Shown in pieces: positions 16,270-24,238 of a stretch of DNA of 64,000 nucleotides (the stretch's first letter is position 1; each line of letters opens with the position of its first letter). The translations under genes were made by a program, and so were the position numbers. Where the stretch lies: the NCBI RefSeq assembly GCF_036865545.1, contig NZ_CP142208.1, positions 3,286,001 through 3,350,000 on the forward strand. The letters are read 5' to 3'. Origin of the DNA: Erwinia sp. E_sp_B01_1 (GTDB lineage: Bacteria; Pseudomonadota; Gammaproteobacteria; Enterobacterales; Enterobacteriaceae). A model generated the notes under the pieces. The model was not told where the DNA came from. It searched no databases and was given only the letters and a program-made list of their open reading frames with translations.

Positions 16270-19119
16270 TTACTCCCTGCCCTTCCTGACCCGCTCTGCG
16301 TAGAATGCCAGCGACTTATTCAGCGTGTCCATCGTCACCGGTTTAGAGAGACAGTTATCCATACCCGCTTCCATACAGCGCTGCTTCTCTTCAGCCAGAG
16401 CATTAGCCGTTACGCCCACCACCGGGAAGGTCAGCCCTAACTGGCGAAGGCGCTGAGTCAGACGATAGCCATCCATATTCGGCATGTTCACGTCCGTCAG
16501 CACAATATCAATCTCGTTACGGCTCAGCACATTCAGGGCATCCACCCCATCCTGCGCAGTCTTGACCCGATAGCCCAGCGATCCCAACTGATCGGATAGC
16601 AGCATGCGGTTGACCGGATGATCGTCCACCACCAGGATCATGATGTCTTCATTGCTTTCGCTTTTGTCTTCCGCTTCCGGCAGGCCAGGCACGCCATCAG
16701 GCATGGCTACCTCCACACGGTAGATCCTGCCCAGCAACGCCGGAAGTTCATGCGGCGTGGTGGTGCCATACACCCAACGCCCCGGAGAGAGTTCCAGCGG
16801 GCCATCGTTATGGCTGCCATCAAAGCGGATCACCGCCCTGAGCGGCTGCTGGACCTGAAAATCATAATCCGTCACTATCACATCGTCCGGGCCGCAACTG
16901 CCCTCCTGCAAACGTTGCACTACCAGGCCATGCGCCAGCAGCAGTTTTTCCAGGAAAGCAGCCAGACCGTCGTTATGCAGCTCCAGCCAGCATTTTTTTC
17001 CCTGTAAACCGTCGTGCAGCACCGGCATCATCACCTGACTGTTATAGAGAGGAATACGCACGATAAACTGGCTGCCCATACCCGGTTCGGAATCGACCTC
17101 TATGTCGCCATCCATCATATTGATCAGCTTTTCACAAATCGCCAGCCCCAGACCGGTTCCCTGGAAGTTACGCTGCACGCCATTGCCAACCTGGAAGAAA
17201 GGATCAAACAGCCGCGTCAACTCTTTCGCCGGGATGCCCACGCCCGTATCACGCACCCGGAAAGCCAGATAACCATCACGCACATAGACCTGCAGGATGA
17301 TGCCACCGGTATGGGTAAATTTGATGGCGTTGTTTAACAGGTTGGAAATGACCTGCTGTAAACGCAATGGATCGCCATCCAGCGAGACCGGCACGTCGCT
17401 GTCGATAAAGCACCAGAGCGTAAGGCGTTTTTTCACCACCATCGCCAGATAGTTAGAAGCGATATGGGTGACGACTTCACGCGGTGAAAACTCTCTCGGC
17501 TCAATGCGTAACTGCTCAGACTCAATTTTCGAGAAGTCGAGAATATCGCTGATGATTTTCAACAGCAGGCTGGAGGAGTTATTCATCGCCGTGACCAGCG
17601 ACTCCACCCCCTGCGGCAGTGACTTGGTCTGAAGCAGATCCAGGTTACCGATAATACCGTACAGCGGCGTGCGCAGCTCGTGGCTGACGGTGGCGAGGAA
17701 CATCGATTTGGACTGGCTGGCCTGCTCCGCAGCATGGGCCATTTCCTGCAGCGACTCTTCCATCTTCACGCGGGCGCTGACATCCACCAGCACGCAAATT
17801 GCCACGTTTTCATTGCGGTAGCGCGAATGAACAAAGCTGATTTGCAGGTTTGTATTACTGCCGGTCAGCACGTCAACGAAGTTAACCTGCTGTCCGCAGA
17901 TGATTTCCGTCAGCCTTTGCCGGTCTTCCTGGGTCAGCATGCTGAGGTAGTTGTGCGCCAGTTCGTTACTGAGAATATTGGTTCCGTCACTGGTTCGCAG
18001 AATGCAGATCCCCACCGGTGCGGAAGCCACAATCTTACGGTTAAACTGTTCATGTTCTTCAAGACGGTGTGCATTATCTTCCGCCGGTAAGAACATGCGG
18101 CGCTCAAACAGCCAGGCAAGGGTAAACAGAATGATTGCACTGATGACGTTAAGCAGCAGGGCGTTGATAATCAGCATCTTGAGCCGGGCAATCAGCACGT
18201 CAGTATCGACTGAATAGACCACATCCAGCTGGGAAGGCATCAGGTTTTTCTTCATCACCAGCTGCTTATAGCCGTTCATATAGCCGAACCAGCTCTGATC
18301 GTCTGGCAGGTCTTCAAACGAGATCCCCCCACCAGTGCGCGAAGTGGACATCATCCGCTGCTTGTTGCCATCAATCAGGGTAGCCGTCACCGGGAAGCTG
18401 CCCGGCGTAATAAAATCTTCCAGGCGAATTGTCTGTTCAATGCCTAACAGCGCCGCCATTTTACTGGCGATGTAGACTGGCGTAACCAGATAGTAATATC
18501 CCACGCCCGGCTGACCGGATGGCGTAATCCAGACAATACTGCTTTTACGCTCTTCGTCATTGCCGTTGCGGTACTTCATAATCCGTTCGTGAAGAGATTT
18601 CAGCGCCCGTTCGCGGTTGGCTGGCGTGTTCCCCACACCGAAGTCCGCCATACACAGACTTTCTCCCCCGACGAAAAATACCCGATTCAGTTCATAAGCG
18701 GAGGTGAAATTCTCTTTCCAGTAGTGCAGAAAATAGCTGAGTGACTCCAGCGAATTACGCCAGGTATTGCTCATCGAACTGCAATCGGAATCGGAGTACA
18801 GCGGGTAGAACTGCGGCAGTGTGGTTTTGCCCGGGAAGACGCCATTCAGCATATCCATGCCGTTTGCGGAGGAGTTAAGGCGGTTTTCAGCAATATATTT
18901 CAGTTCACGGGTGACATCTGAAGAGTGGCGAACGTACCACTGAGCCTGCTCAAAGTTGGCGCTGAGCTCCTGACGGACCTGGGATTCTTTCTCATGCAGC
19001 ACGTTAATAATGTAAAACGTGGTCAGCAGCGCACCCAGCGTCCAGAGCATAAGTGCCAGCGCCCGGAACAGATAGCGGGAAATCCTTAACGTGGTTCTGA
19101 ACGAGACAAGATATTTCAA
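16270..19119 (-). CDS. rcsC: RcsC hybrid sensor histidine kinase
   Basis: An inner-membrane hybrid kinase that senses envelope stress and starts the RcsC-RcsD-RcsB phosphorelay. Two transmembrane segments (about 15-40 and 305-330) flank a periplasmic domain. The kinase core has ATVSHELRTPLYG with phosphoacceptor His480, an ATP-binding domain (VISNLLNNAIKF, VRDTGVGIPAKE, GTGLGLAICEKL), an ABL domain and a C-terminal receiver with Asp876 in IVLTDVNMPNMDG. I prefer the TTG at 19119: TTAGGG lies upstream and it gives 949 residues, the E. coli length, with LKYLVSFRTTL aligning to the E. coli MKYLASFRTTL. An ATG at 19155 (MPSDQPP) would add 12 residues but lacks a good ribosome site. Confidence 0.93.
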   Translation of the reverse strand: MKYLVSFRTTLRISRYLFRALALMLWTLGALLTTFYIINVLHEKESQVRQELSANFEQAQWYVRHSSDVTRELKYIAENRLNSSANGMDMLNGVFPGKTTLPQFYPLYSDSDCSSMSNTWRNSLESLSYFLHYWKENFTSAYELNRVFFVGGESLCMADFGVGNTPANRERALKSLHERIMKYRNGNDEERKSSIVWITPSGQPGVGYYYLVTPVYIASKMAALLGIEQTIRLEDFITPGSFPVTATLIDGNKQRMMSTSRTGGGISFEDLPDDQSWFGYMNGYKQLVMKKNLMPSQLDVVYSVDTDVLIARLKMLIINALLLNVISAIILFTLAWLFERRMFLPAEDNAHRLEEHEQFNRKIVASAPVGICILRTSDGTNILSNELAHNYLSMLTQEDRQRLTEIICGQQVNFVDVLTGSNTNLQISFVHSRYRNENVAICVLVDVSARVKMEESLQEMAHAAEQASQSKSMFLATVSHELRTPLYGIIGNLDLLQTKSLPQGVESLVTAMNNSSSLLLKIISDILDFSKIESEQLRIEPREFSPREVVTHIASNYLAMVVKKRLTLWCFIDSDVPVSLDGDPLRLQQVISNLLNNAIKFTHTGGIILQVYVRDGYLAFRVRDTGVGIPAKELTRLFDPFFQVGNGVQRNFQGTGLGLAICEKLINMMDGDIEVDSEPGMGSQFIVRIPLYNSQVMMPVLHDGLQGKKCWLELHNDGLAAFLEKLLLAHGLVVQRLQEGSCGPDDVIVTDYDFQVQQPLRAVIRFDGSHNDGPLELSPGRWVYGTTTPHELPALLGRIYRVEVAMPDGVPGLPEAEDKSESNEDIMILVVDDHPVNRMLLSDQLGSLGYRVKTAQDGVDALNVLSRNEIDIVLTDVNMPNMDGYRLTQRLRQLGLTFPVVGVTANALAEEKQRCMEAGMDNCLSKPVTMDTLNKSLAFYAERVRKGRE

Positions 19120-19222
19120 GCGAAACCCTAATGATGGCGGCTGGTCAGATGGCAAAAAAAGATCCCGTTACAGTACCGTCAGAACAGGAAAAAAGCCAGT
19201 TACGCCCGGTGACGAACAGCAT

Positions 19223-19248
19223 AAAAAAAGCCGGTTTACCCAACCGGC
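19223..19248 (-). terminator. Terminator downstream of the 216-aa unknown gene
   Basis: Perfect 7-bp stem GCCGGTT/AACCGGC with a 5-nt loop, followed on the minus strand by a run of seven T. It separates the unknown gene from rcsC, which reads the same way. Confidence 0.85.
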
Positions 19249-19275
19249 CTGTTATCGGGTTTCAACGGAGAGTGT

Positions 19276-19926
19276 TTATGACCGGGTTGCCCGGTTCTGT
19301 GGAGGGAATCCGGGCCATCCCCCCTTCTCACGCACCTGCTCTGCAAACGCATCAGCCTGCTGATTCATGCAGGCCAAAGAGAGGGCGATAACTTGGTCCC
19401 GGGATAATTTCCCGCTGGACGGTTTCTGCGTGCTGGGGTCTTCCTTTTTTTCGAGAACATAGAGCGCCTCCTGCCTGTATGCCTGATGGTAATGATACCC
19501 GGCAGCCTCAGCATGCCGGATAAGAACGCGATGATACAGCTTGCCCAGATTCTCACGGATAGCGGCAGCAATCAGCAGCACGGTGTCATGACGGAACATC
19601 AAATCATGGATCGCTTCACCAACCCCTTCCACCATCAACTGCTCAAGCTCAATTCTGGTATACCTCATCGAACTGTCCGGGCTGAACCTGCCGGACTGAT
19701 TCAGCGAGAGTAACGCATTGAAAGGATAAAAACTAACCATCCAGGCGAAATTTTCCACATAATTTTGCGTCCACCCACTCTTCAACACTGAATACATTGC
19801 CGGATGAACTGGATCAAACTGCACAATATATTCCCTCTCGTTACCGTTGCGCTTCTTTGCCGCTATCAGGTAGCTCTGCGTTGTTCTTCCCGATCCTGAT
19901 ATGTAGCGAATAACCTTGATTTTCAT
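19276..19926 (-). CDS. Unrecognised 216-aa protein
   Basis: I do not recognise this protein. ATG 19926 is preceded by GAGG at a spacing of 5 nt; a GTG two codons upstream is less likely. It starts MKIKVIRYISGSGR. It has no signal peptide and no clear membrane segment. It is rich in Tyr, His and basic residues in the middle (HRVLIRHAEAAGYHYHQAY) and has a low-complexity charged stretch near 165-180 (EKKEDPSTQKPSSG). The mixed alpha/beta look of residues 1-60 and helical look of 90-160 are impressions only. It has its own strong terminator and sits alone between rcsC and gyrA, a position that holds unrelated genes in E. coli. It is a real gene by length, ribosome site and terminator. Confidence 0.7.
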   Translation of the reverse strand: MKIKVIRYISGSGRTTQSYLIAAKKRNGNEREYIVQFDPVHPAMYSVLKSGWTQNYVENFAWMVSFYPFNALLSLNQSGRFSPDSSMRYTRIELEQLMVEGVGEAIHDLMFRHDTVLLIAAAIRENLGKLYHRVLIRHAEAAGYHYHQAYRQEALYVLEKKEDPSTQKPSSGKLSRDQVIALSLACMNQQADAFAEQVREKGGWPGFPPQNRATRS

Positions 19927-20039
19927 AGCCACCTCTTCCCTGGGTGGCCGATTTATATCAGGGCATACCTGCTGTGTCAGATGCTGTTGTTAAGATTGCG
20001 TAGCGCCTTCCAGACTATTTCGGGGTGGGAAACAGGCAT

Positions 20040-20067
20040 AAAAAAAGGCCGGTTCAGTGAACCGGCC
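20040..20067 (-). terminator. gyrA terminator
   Basis: Perfect 9-bp stem GGCCGGTTC/GAACCGGCC with a 3-nt loop, followed on the minus strand by seven T, 23 nt after the gyrA stop. Confidence 0.92.
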
Positions 20068-20090
20068 TCTGGCACTAAAAGCGCTGACGA

Positions 20091-22754
20091 TTATTCGTCT
20101 TCGTCGGCTTCAGGTGCATCATCTTCAGCATCTGCTTCAGGCGCATCATCGGCTTCCACTTCCGGGGCGATATCCTCATCCCCTTCCGCTACGCTGCCGT
20201 CGATAGCATCCAGCTCTTCTTCAGCAACCGGTTCAGCAACACGCTGCAGACCCACCACGTTCTCATCTTCAGCGGTACGGATCAGAATAACACCCTGGGT
20301 GTTACGCCCCACCACACTCACTTCAGAAACGCGGGTACGGACTAAAGTACCGGCATCGGTGATCATCATGATCTGGTCGGTATCGGTAACCTGCACCGCA
20401 CCAATCACCGGACCGTTACGATCGGTGACTTTGATCGAGATAACGCCCTGAGTAGCACGGGATTTGGTTGGGTACTCGCTGGTGCTGGTACGCTTACCGT
20501 AGCCGTTTTGCGTCACGGTCATGATCGCCCCCTCTTCACGAGGAACAATCAGCGACACAACGCGGTCGTTTTCGGCCAGTTTGATACCACGAACGCCGGA
20601 AGCGGTACGGCCCATGGCACGTACGGCACTCTCGGCAAAGCGAACCACTTTACCCGCCGCCGAGAACAGCATAGCTTCGTCAGCACCGTTGGTCAGCGAT
20701 ACGCCGATCAGTTCATCTTCGTCACGCAGGTTGACGGCGATAATACCGGCGCTGCGCGGGCGGCTGAACTCAGTCAGTGCGGTTTTCTTCACGGTACCGC
20801 TGGCGGTAGCCATAAAGATGTTCCAGCCTTCGGCGTATTCACGTACCGGCAGGATCGCGGTGATACGTTCGTTCGCTTCCAGCGGCAGCAGGTTGACGAT
20901 AGGACGTCCACGTGCGCCACGGCTCGCTTCAGGCAGCTGATAGACTTTCATCCAGTACAGACGGCCCCGGCTGGAGAAGCAGAGGATGGTGTCATGGGTG
21001 TTAGCCACCAGCAGGCGATCGATAAAGTCTTCTTCTTTAATACGTGCCGCAGATTTGCCTTTCCCACCACGACGCTGAGCTTCGTAATCGGTCAGAGGCT
21101 GATACTTCACGTAGCCCTGATGAGACAGGGTCACCACAACGTCTTCCTGGTTGATCAGGTCTTCGATGTTGATGTCTGCTGTGTTAGCCGTGATTTCAGT
21201 GCGACGCTTGTCACCGAACTGATCGCGGATCAGTTCCAGTTCTTCGCGGATCACTTCCATCAGGCGGTCGGCATTTTCCAGAATGAAGATCAGTTCTGCA
21301 ATCTGCGCCAGCAGCTCTTTGTACTCATCCAGCAGTTTTTCATGCTCAAGACCGGTCAGTTTCTGCAGACGCAGATCCAGAATTGCCTGTGCCTGCTGCT
21401 CGGTCAGGTAATATTGACCGTCGCGAATACCGAACTCATCTTCCAGCCACTCAGGACGCGCAGCGTTATCACCGGCGCGTTCCAGCATGGCAGAGACGTT
21501 GCCCAGCTCCCACGCACGTGCAACCAGGCCCGCTTTCGCTTCTGCCGGGTTTGCCGCGTGGCGAATCAGTTCGATAATCGGATCGATGTTTGCCAGAGCA
21601 ATCGCCAGCGCTTCCAGGATATGGGCACGGTCACGGGCTTTACGCAGCTCAAAGATGGTACGGCGCGTAACCACTTCGCGGCGGTGACGCACGAAGGCTT
21701 CAAGAATATCCTTCAGCGGCATAATTTTTGGCTGTCCCTGATGCAGGGCAACCATATTGATACCAAACGAGGTTTGCAGCTGAGTGAGTGAATAGAGGTT
21801 ATTCAGCACCACTTCGCCAACCGCATCGCGTTTGATCTCAATCACAATGCGCATGCCGTCTTTATCAGACTCATCGCGCAGGGCGCTGATCCCTTCCAGA
21901 CGCTTCTCTTTCACCAGTTCAGCCATTTTCTCAATCAGGCGAGCTTTGTTCACCTGATAGGGAATTTCATGAATGATGATGGTTTCGCGGCCGGTTTTGG
22001 CATCCACTTCGACTTCGCCACGCGCACGGATATAAATCTTTCCGCGACCGGTACGATAGGCCTCTTCAATTCCACGGCGACCGTTGATGATGGCGGCAGT
22101 CGGGAAGTCTGGCCCCGGAATGTGCTCCATCAGCCCTTCGATGCTGATGTTCTCATCTTCGATATAGGCCAGGCAGCCGTTGATCACTTCCGTCAGGTTA
22201 TGCGGAGGAATATTGGTTGCCATTCCCACGGCGATACCCGACGATCCGTTAACCAGCAGGTTAGGGATTTTAGTCGGCATAACTTCCGGGATCTGCTCGG
22301 TGCCGTCGTAGTTCGGCACAAAATCAACGGTCTCTTTTTCAAGATCCGACAGCAGTTCATGGGCAATCTTAGACATGCGCACTTCGGTGTAACGCATGGC
22401 GGCAGCGGAGTCGCCATCAACGGAACCGAAGTTACCCTGACCATCCACCAGCATATAGCGCAGCGAGAAAGGCTGGGCCATACGGACGATGGTGTCATAC
22501 ACGGCGGTGTCACCGTGAGGGTGGTATTTACCGATAACGTCGCCGACTACACGGGCAGACTTTTTATAAGGTTTATTCCAGTCGTTGCCCAACACGTTCA
22601 TGGCGTAGAGCACCCGACGGTGTACAGGCTTAAGGCCATCGCGAACATCTGGCAATGCGCGGCCAACGATGACCGACATGGCATAATCGAGATAAGAGTT
22701 CTTTAACTCTTCTTCAATATTGACCGGTGTGATTTCTCTTGCAAGATCGCTCAT
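20091..22754 (-). CDS. gyrA: DNA gyrase subunit A
   Basis: An 887-residue cytoplasmic type II topoisomerase subunit. With GyrB it introduces negative supercoils, and it is the quinolone target. The active-site Tyr122 is in AAAMRYTE. The quinolone-resistance region reads [10 protein letters not shown], with Thr83 and Asp87. The C-terminal beta-pinwheel contains the GyrA box QRRGGKG, followed by a strongly acidic tail ([15 protein letters not shown]), as in enterobacterial GyrA. E. coli has Ser83, and Ser83 changes cause resistance there. Thr83 is reported as the natural state in some other enterobacteria, so it is not by itself evidence of selection. The start ATG has only a weak ribosome site. 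It is divergent from ubiG with a 191-bp spacer. Confidence 0.98.
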   Translation of the reverse strand: MSDLAREITPVNIEEELKNSYLDYAMSVIVGRALPDVRDGLKPVHRRVLYAMNVLGNDWNKPYKKSARVVGDVIGKYHPHGDTAVYDTIVRMAQPFSLRYMLVDGQGNFGSVDGDSAAAMRYTEVRMSKIAHELLSDLEKETVDFVPNYDGTEQIPEVMPTKIPNLLVNGSSGIAVGMATNIPPHNLTEVINGCLAYIEDENISIEGLMEHIPGPDFPTAAIINGRRGIEEAYRTGRGKIYIRARGEVEVDAKTGRETIIIHEIPYQVNKARLIEKMAELVKEKRLEGISALRDESDKDGMRIVIEIKRDAVGEVVLNNLYSLTQLQTSFGINMVALHQGQPKIMPLKDILEAFVRHRREVVTRRTIFELRKARDRAHILEALAIALANIDPIIELIRHAANPAEAKAGLVARAWELGNVSAMLERAGDNAARPEWLEDEFGIRDGQYYLTEQQAQAILDLRLQKLTGLEHEKLLDEYKELLAQIAELIFILENADRLMEVIREELELIRDQFGDKRRTEITANTADINIEDLINQEDVVVTLSHQGYVKYQPLTDYEAQRRGGKGKSAARIKEEDFIDRLLVANTHDTILCFSSRGRLYWMKVYQLPEASRGARGRPIVNLLPLEANERITAILPVREYAEGWNIFMATASGTVKKTALTEFSRPRSAGIIAVNLRDEDELIGVSLTNGADEAMLFSAAGKVVRFAESAVRAMGRTASGVRGIKLAENDRVVSLIVPREEGAIMTVTQNGYGKRTSTSEYPTKSRATQGVISIKVTDRNGPVIGAVQVTDTDQIMMITDAGTLVRTRVSEVSVVGRNTQGVILIRTAEDENVVGLQRVAEPVAEEELDAIDGSVAEGDEDIAPEVEADDAPEADAEDDAPEADEDE

Positions 22755-22799
22755 GGAGCCGCTATCCCTCTACGTTATACCCGGATTCAAAGGTGCGAA

Positions 22800-22828
22800 A
22801 GTATATCACCTTTAGGCCAGGTGGTGAA
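22800..22828 (-). promoter_or_regulatory. Probable gyrA promoter
   Basis: On the minus strand TTCACC (22828-22823) is separated by 17 bp from TATACT (22805-22800), a near-consensus sigma-70 arrangement 46 bp before the gyrA start. Known gyrA promoters are induced by DNA relaxation; nothing here tests that. Confidence 0.6.
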
Positions 22829-22945
22829 TGGAAAGCGTCTTTTTGGCTGCTTTAATCCGCCTCCGCCAGGTGGAACGCCGGGTGCTGCACATTCCTCTGA
22901 GGAAACAGGTATACTGCCTGCAAACTTTTAGCGAGGGAGAGACCT

Positions 22946-23674
22946 GTGAAGGCTGAGCAAAACGCCACCACGGCTAACGTGGATCATAAAGAAATTGCCA
23001 AATTTGAAGCGGTCGCATCCCGCTGGTGGGATCTGGAAGGCGAATTTAAGCCTCTGCACCGCATCAATCCACTGCGCCTGGGGTACATTGCCCAGCACAG
23101 CGATGGCCTGTTTGGTAAGAAAGTGCTGGACGTCGGCTGCGGCGGCGGCATTCTGGCGGAGAGCATGGCGCGTGAAGGGGCCAACGTTACCGGTCTGGAC
23201 ATGGGCGCAGAACCGCTGGAGATTGCCCGCCTGCACGCGCTGGAAAGCGGTGTAAAAGTGGATTACGTGCAGCAGACCGTGGAAGAACATGCTGAGCAGT
23301 TTGCCGGCCAGTATGATGTGGTGACCTGTATGGAGATGCTGGAGCACGTGCCGGACCCCCGCTCTGTGGTGCACGCCTGTGCGAAGCTGGTGAAACCAGG
23401 CGGTGAAGTGTTCTTCTCAACCCTGAACCGTAACAGCAAATCCTGGCTGATGGCGATTATAGGTGCGGAGTATGTGCTGCGCATGGTGCCGCGTGGCACC
23501 CATGATATTAAGAAATTTATTCGCCCGGCTGAATTGCTGAACTGGGTTGATGAAACCCCGCTGCGTGAACGCCATATGATTGGTCTGCACTACAATCCGC
23601 TGACCAACAGTTTCAAGCTCGCGCCGGGCGTGGATGTTAATTACATGGTGCATACCCACTCGCTGGCAGAGTAA
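22946..23674 (+). CDS. ubiG: Ubiquinone biosynthesis O-methyltransferase UbiG
   Basis: A 242-residue SAM-dependent methyltransferase carrying out both O-methylations of ubiquinone synthesis. The SAM-binding motif I is [11 protein letters not shown] (about residues 58-68), followed by LDMG and by [11 protein letters not shown] (motif II region). The family signature near the N-terminus, [19 protein letters not shown], is present. The start is GTG at 22946 with a strong purine-rich GAGGGAGAG just upstream; the protein begins [20 protein letters not shown]. Length matches the family (about 240). It is divergent from gyrA, the same arrangement as in E. coli. Confidence 0.96.
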   Translation: MKAEQNATTANVDHKEIAKFEAVASRWWDLEGEFKPLHRINPLRLGYIAQHSDGLFGKKVLDVGCGGGILAESMAREGANVTGLDMGAEPLEIARLHALESGVKVDYVQQTVEEHAEQFAGQYDVVTCMEMLEHVPDPRSVVHACAKLVKPGGEVFFSTLNRNSKSWLMAIIGAEYVLRMVPRGTHDIKKFIRPAELLNWVDETPLRERHMIGLHYNPLTNSFKLAPGVDVNYMVHTHSLAE

Positions 23675-23690
23675 TTCTGCCACCAGCCTG

Positions 23691-23729
23691 ACGGAGAGGC
23701 AGAACGTTTCCGCTGTTCTGCCTCTCCGT
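23691..23729 (+). terminator. Long perfect hairpin after ubiG, probable terminator
   Basis: A 15-bp perfect stem (ACGGAGAGGCAGAAC and its complement) with a 9-nt loop, starting 17 nt after the ubiG stop. The downstream T tract is poor (TTTCTC), so termination may be incomplete; the hairpin could also protect the 3' end. Confidence 0.65.
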
Positions 23730-23902
23730 TTCTCAAAGCCTGTTTTGAGTCACCCGCCTGTAACAAAAATCCCTTAGTTTAGCGTCGCCGTCATAGCGTT
23801 TTCCTCTTAGACAGAGCGGTCCAATATCGGCAGGATAACTCCCGGCGCAAAAATCCCCCCGATTTGTGCTGGCCTTAAGCGACGATAACCCGCCGCTTCA
23901 GG

Positions 23903-23924
23903 CCTTTTTTTGCGCAAAAAAAGG
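23903..23924. repeat. 22-bp perfect palindrome with A/T tracts upstream of nrdA
   Basis: CC, seven T, GCGC, seven A, GG: perfectly symmetric, 315 bp before the nrdA start. E. coli nrd regulation is reported to need an upstream AT-rich inverted repeat; this could be a functional analogue. A terminator-like role is also possible. Confidence 0.6.
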
Positions 23925-24101
23925 GGCGTTTTTTGGCGTCGAACAAGAATCCCGCGCTTAAGAAAATTTCAAAAAAAAATCTTAATGAGTTGACATGGCT
24001 GCGGGGCCTTGAGAAACGCGGACTTAGGAAAAATGCCAGCCCCGGTTCAGTAAATCGAAGTGAAAATCAAGCCTTGTTAAGCGCTGAGAAATTACTAGAA
24101 T

Positions 24102-24149
24102 ACTCATCATATTGTTACCCAAACTTCTTTTACCCCCTATATATAGTGT
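24102..24149. promoter_or_regulatory. Two NrdR-like boxes upstream of nrdA
   Basis: CCCCTATATATAGTGT at 24134-24149 matches the NrdR consensus ACACWATATATWGTGT at 14 of 16 positions. ACTCATCATATTGTTA at 24102-24117 matches at 11 of 16. Their spacing is 32 bp, about three helical turns, which is the known arrangement for NrdR pairs. NrdR represses ribonucleotide reductase genes when deoxynucleotides are plentiful. The boxes lie 90-137 bp before the nrdA start and probably overlap the promoter. Confidence 0.75.
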
Positions 24150-24190
24150 TTATCCACAGAGTTACTCACATTCGTGAGATCTGTGTATAA
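24150..24190. promoter_or_regulatory. Two DnaA boxes in the nrdA promoter region
   Basis: TTATCCACA at 24150-24158 is a perfect strong DnaA box directly abutting the second NrdR-like box. TTATACACA is present in the opposite orientation at 24190-24182. The two boxes face each other 23 bp apart. E. coli nrdA also has DnaA boxes, linking dNTP supply to replication initiation. Confidence 0.8.
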
Positions 24191-24238
24191 GCGGGGGATA
24201 TGTTTGTTTTTTCCCTCACGGACAGGATATTACGCGAC

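Noticed and set aside
20508..21791. 427-codon plus-strand frame inside gyrA
   Set aside because: Antisense shadow of gyrA; low-complexity His/Gln/Phe composition and no family features.
23933..24190. 85-codon plus-strand frame before nrdA
   Set aside because: It runs through the NrdR and DnaA sites, is rich in Lys/Asn from AT-rich DNA and lacks a ribosome site.
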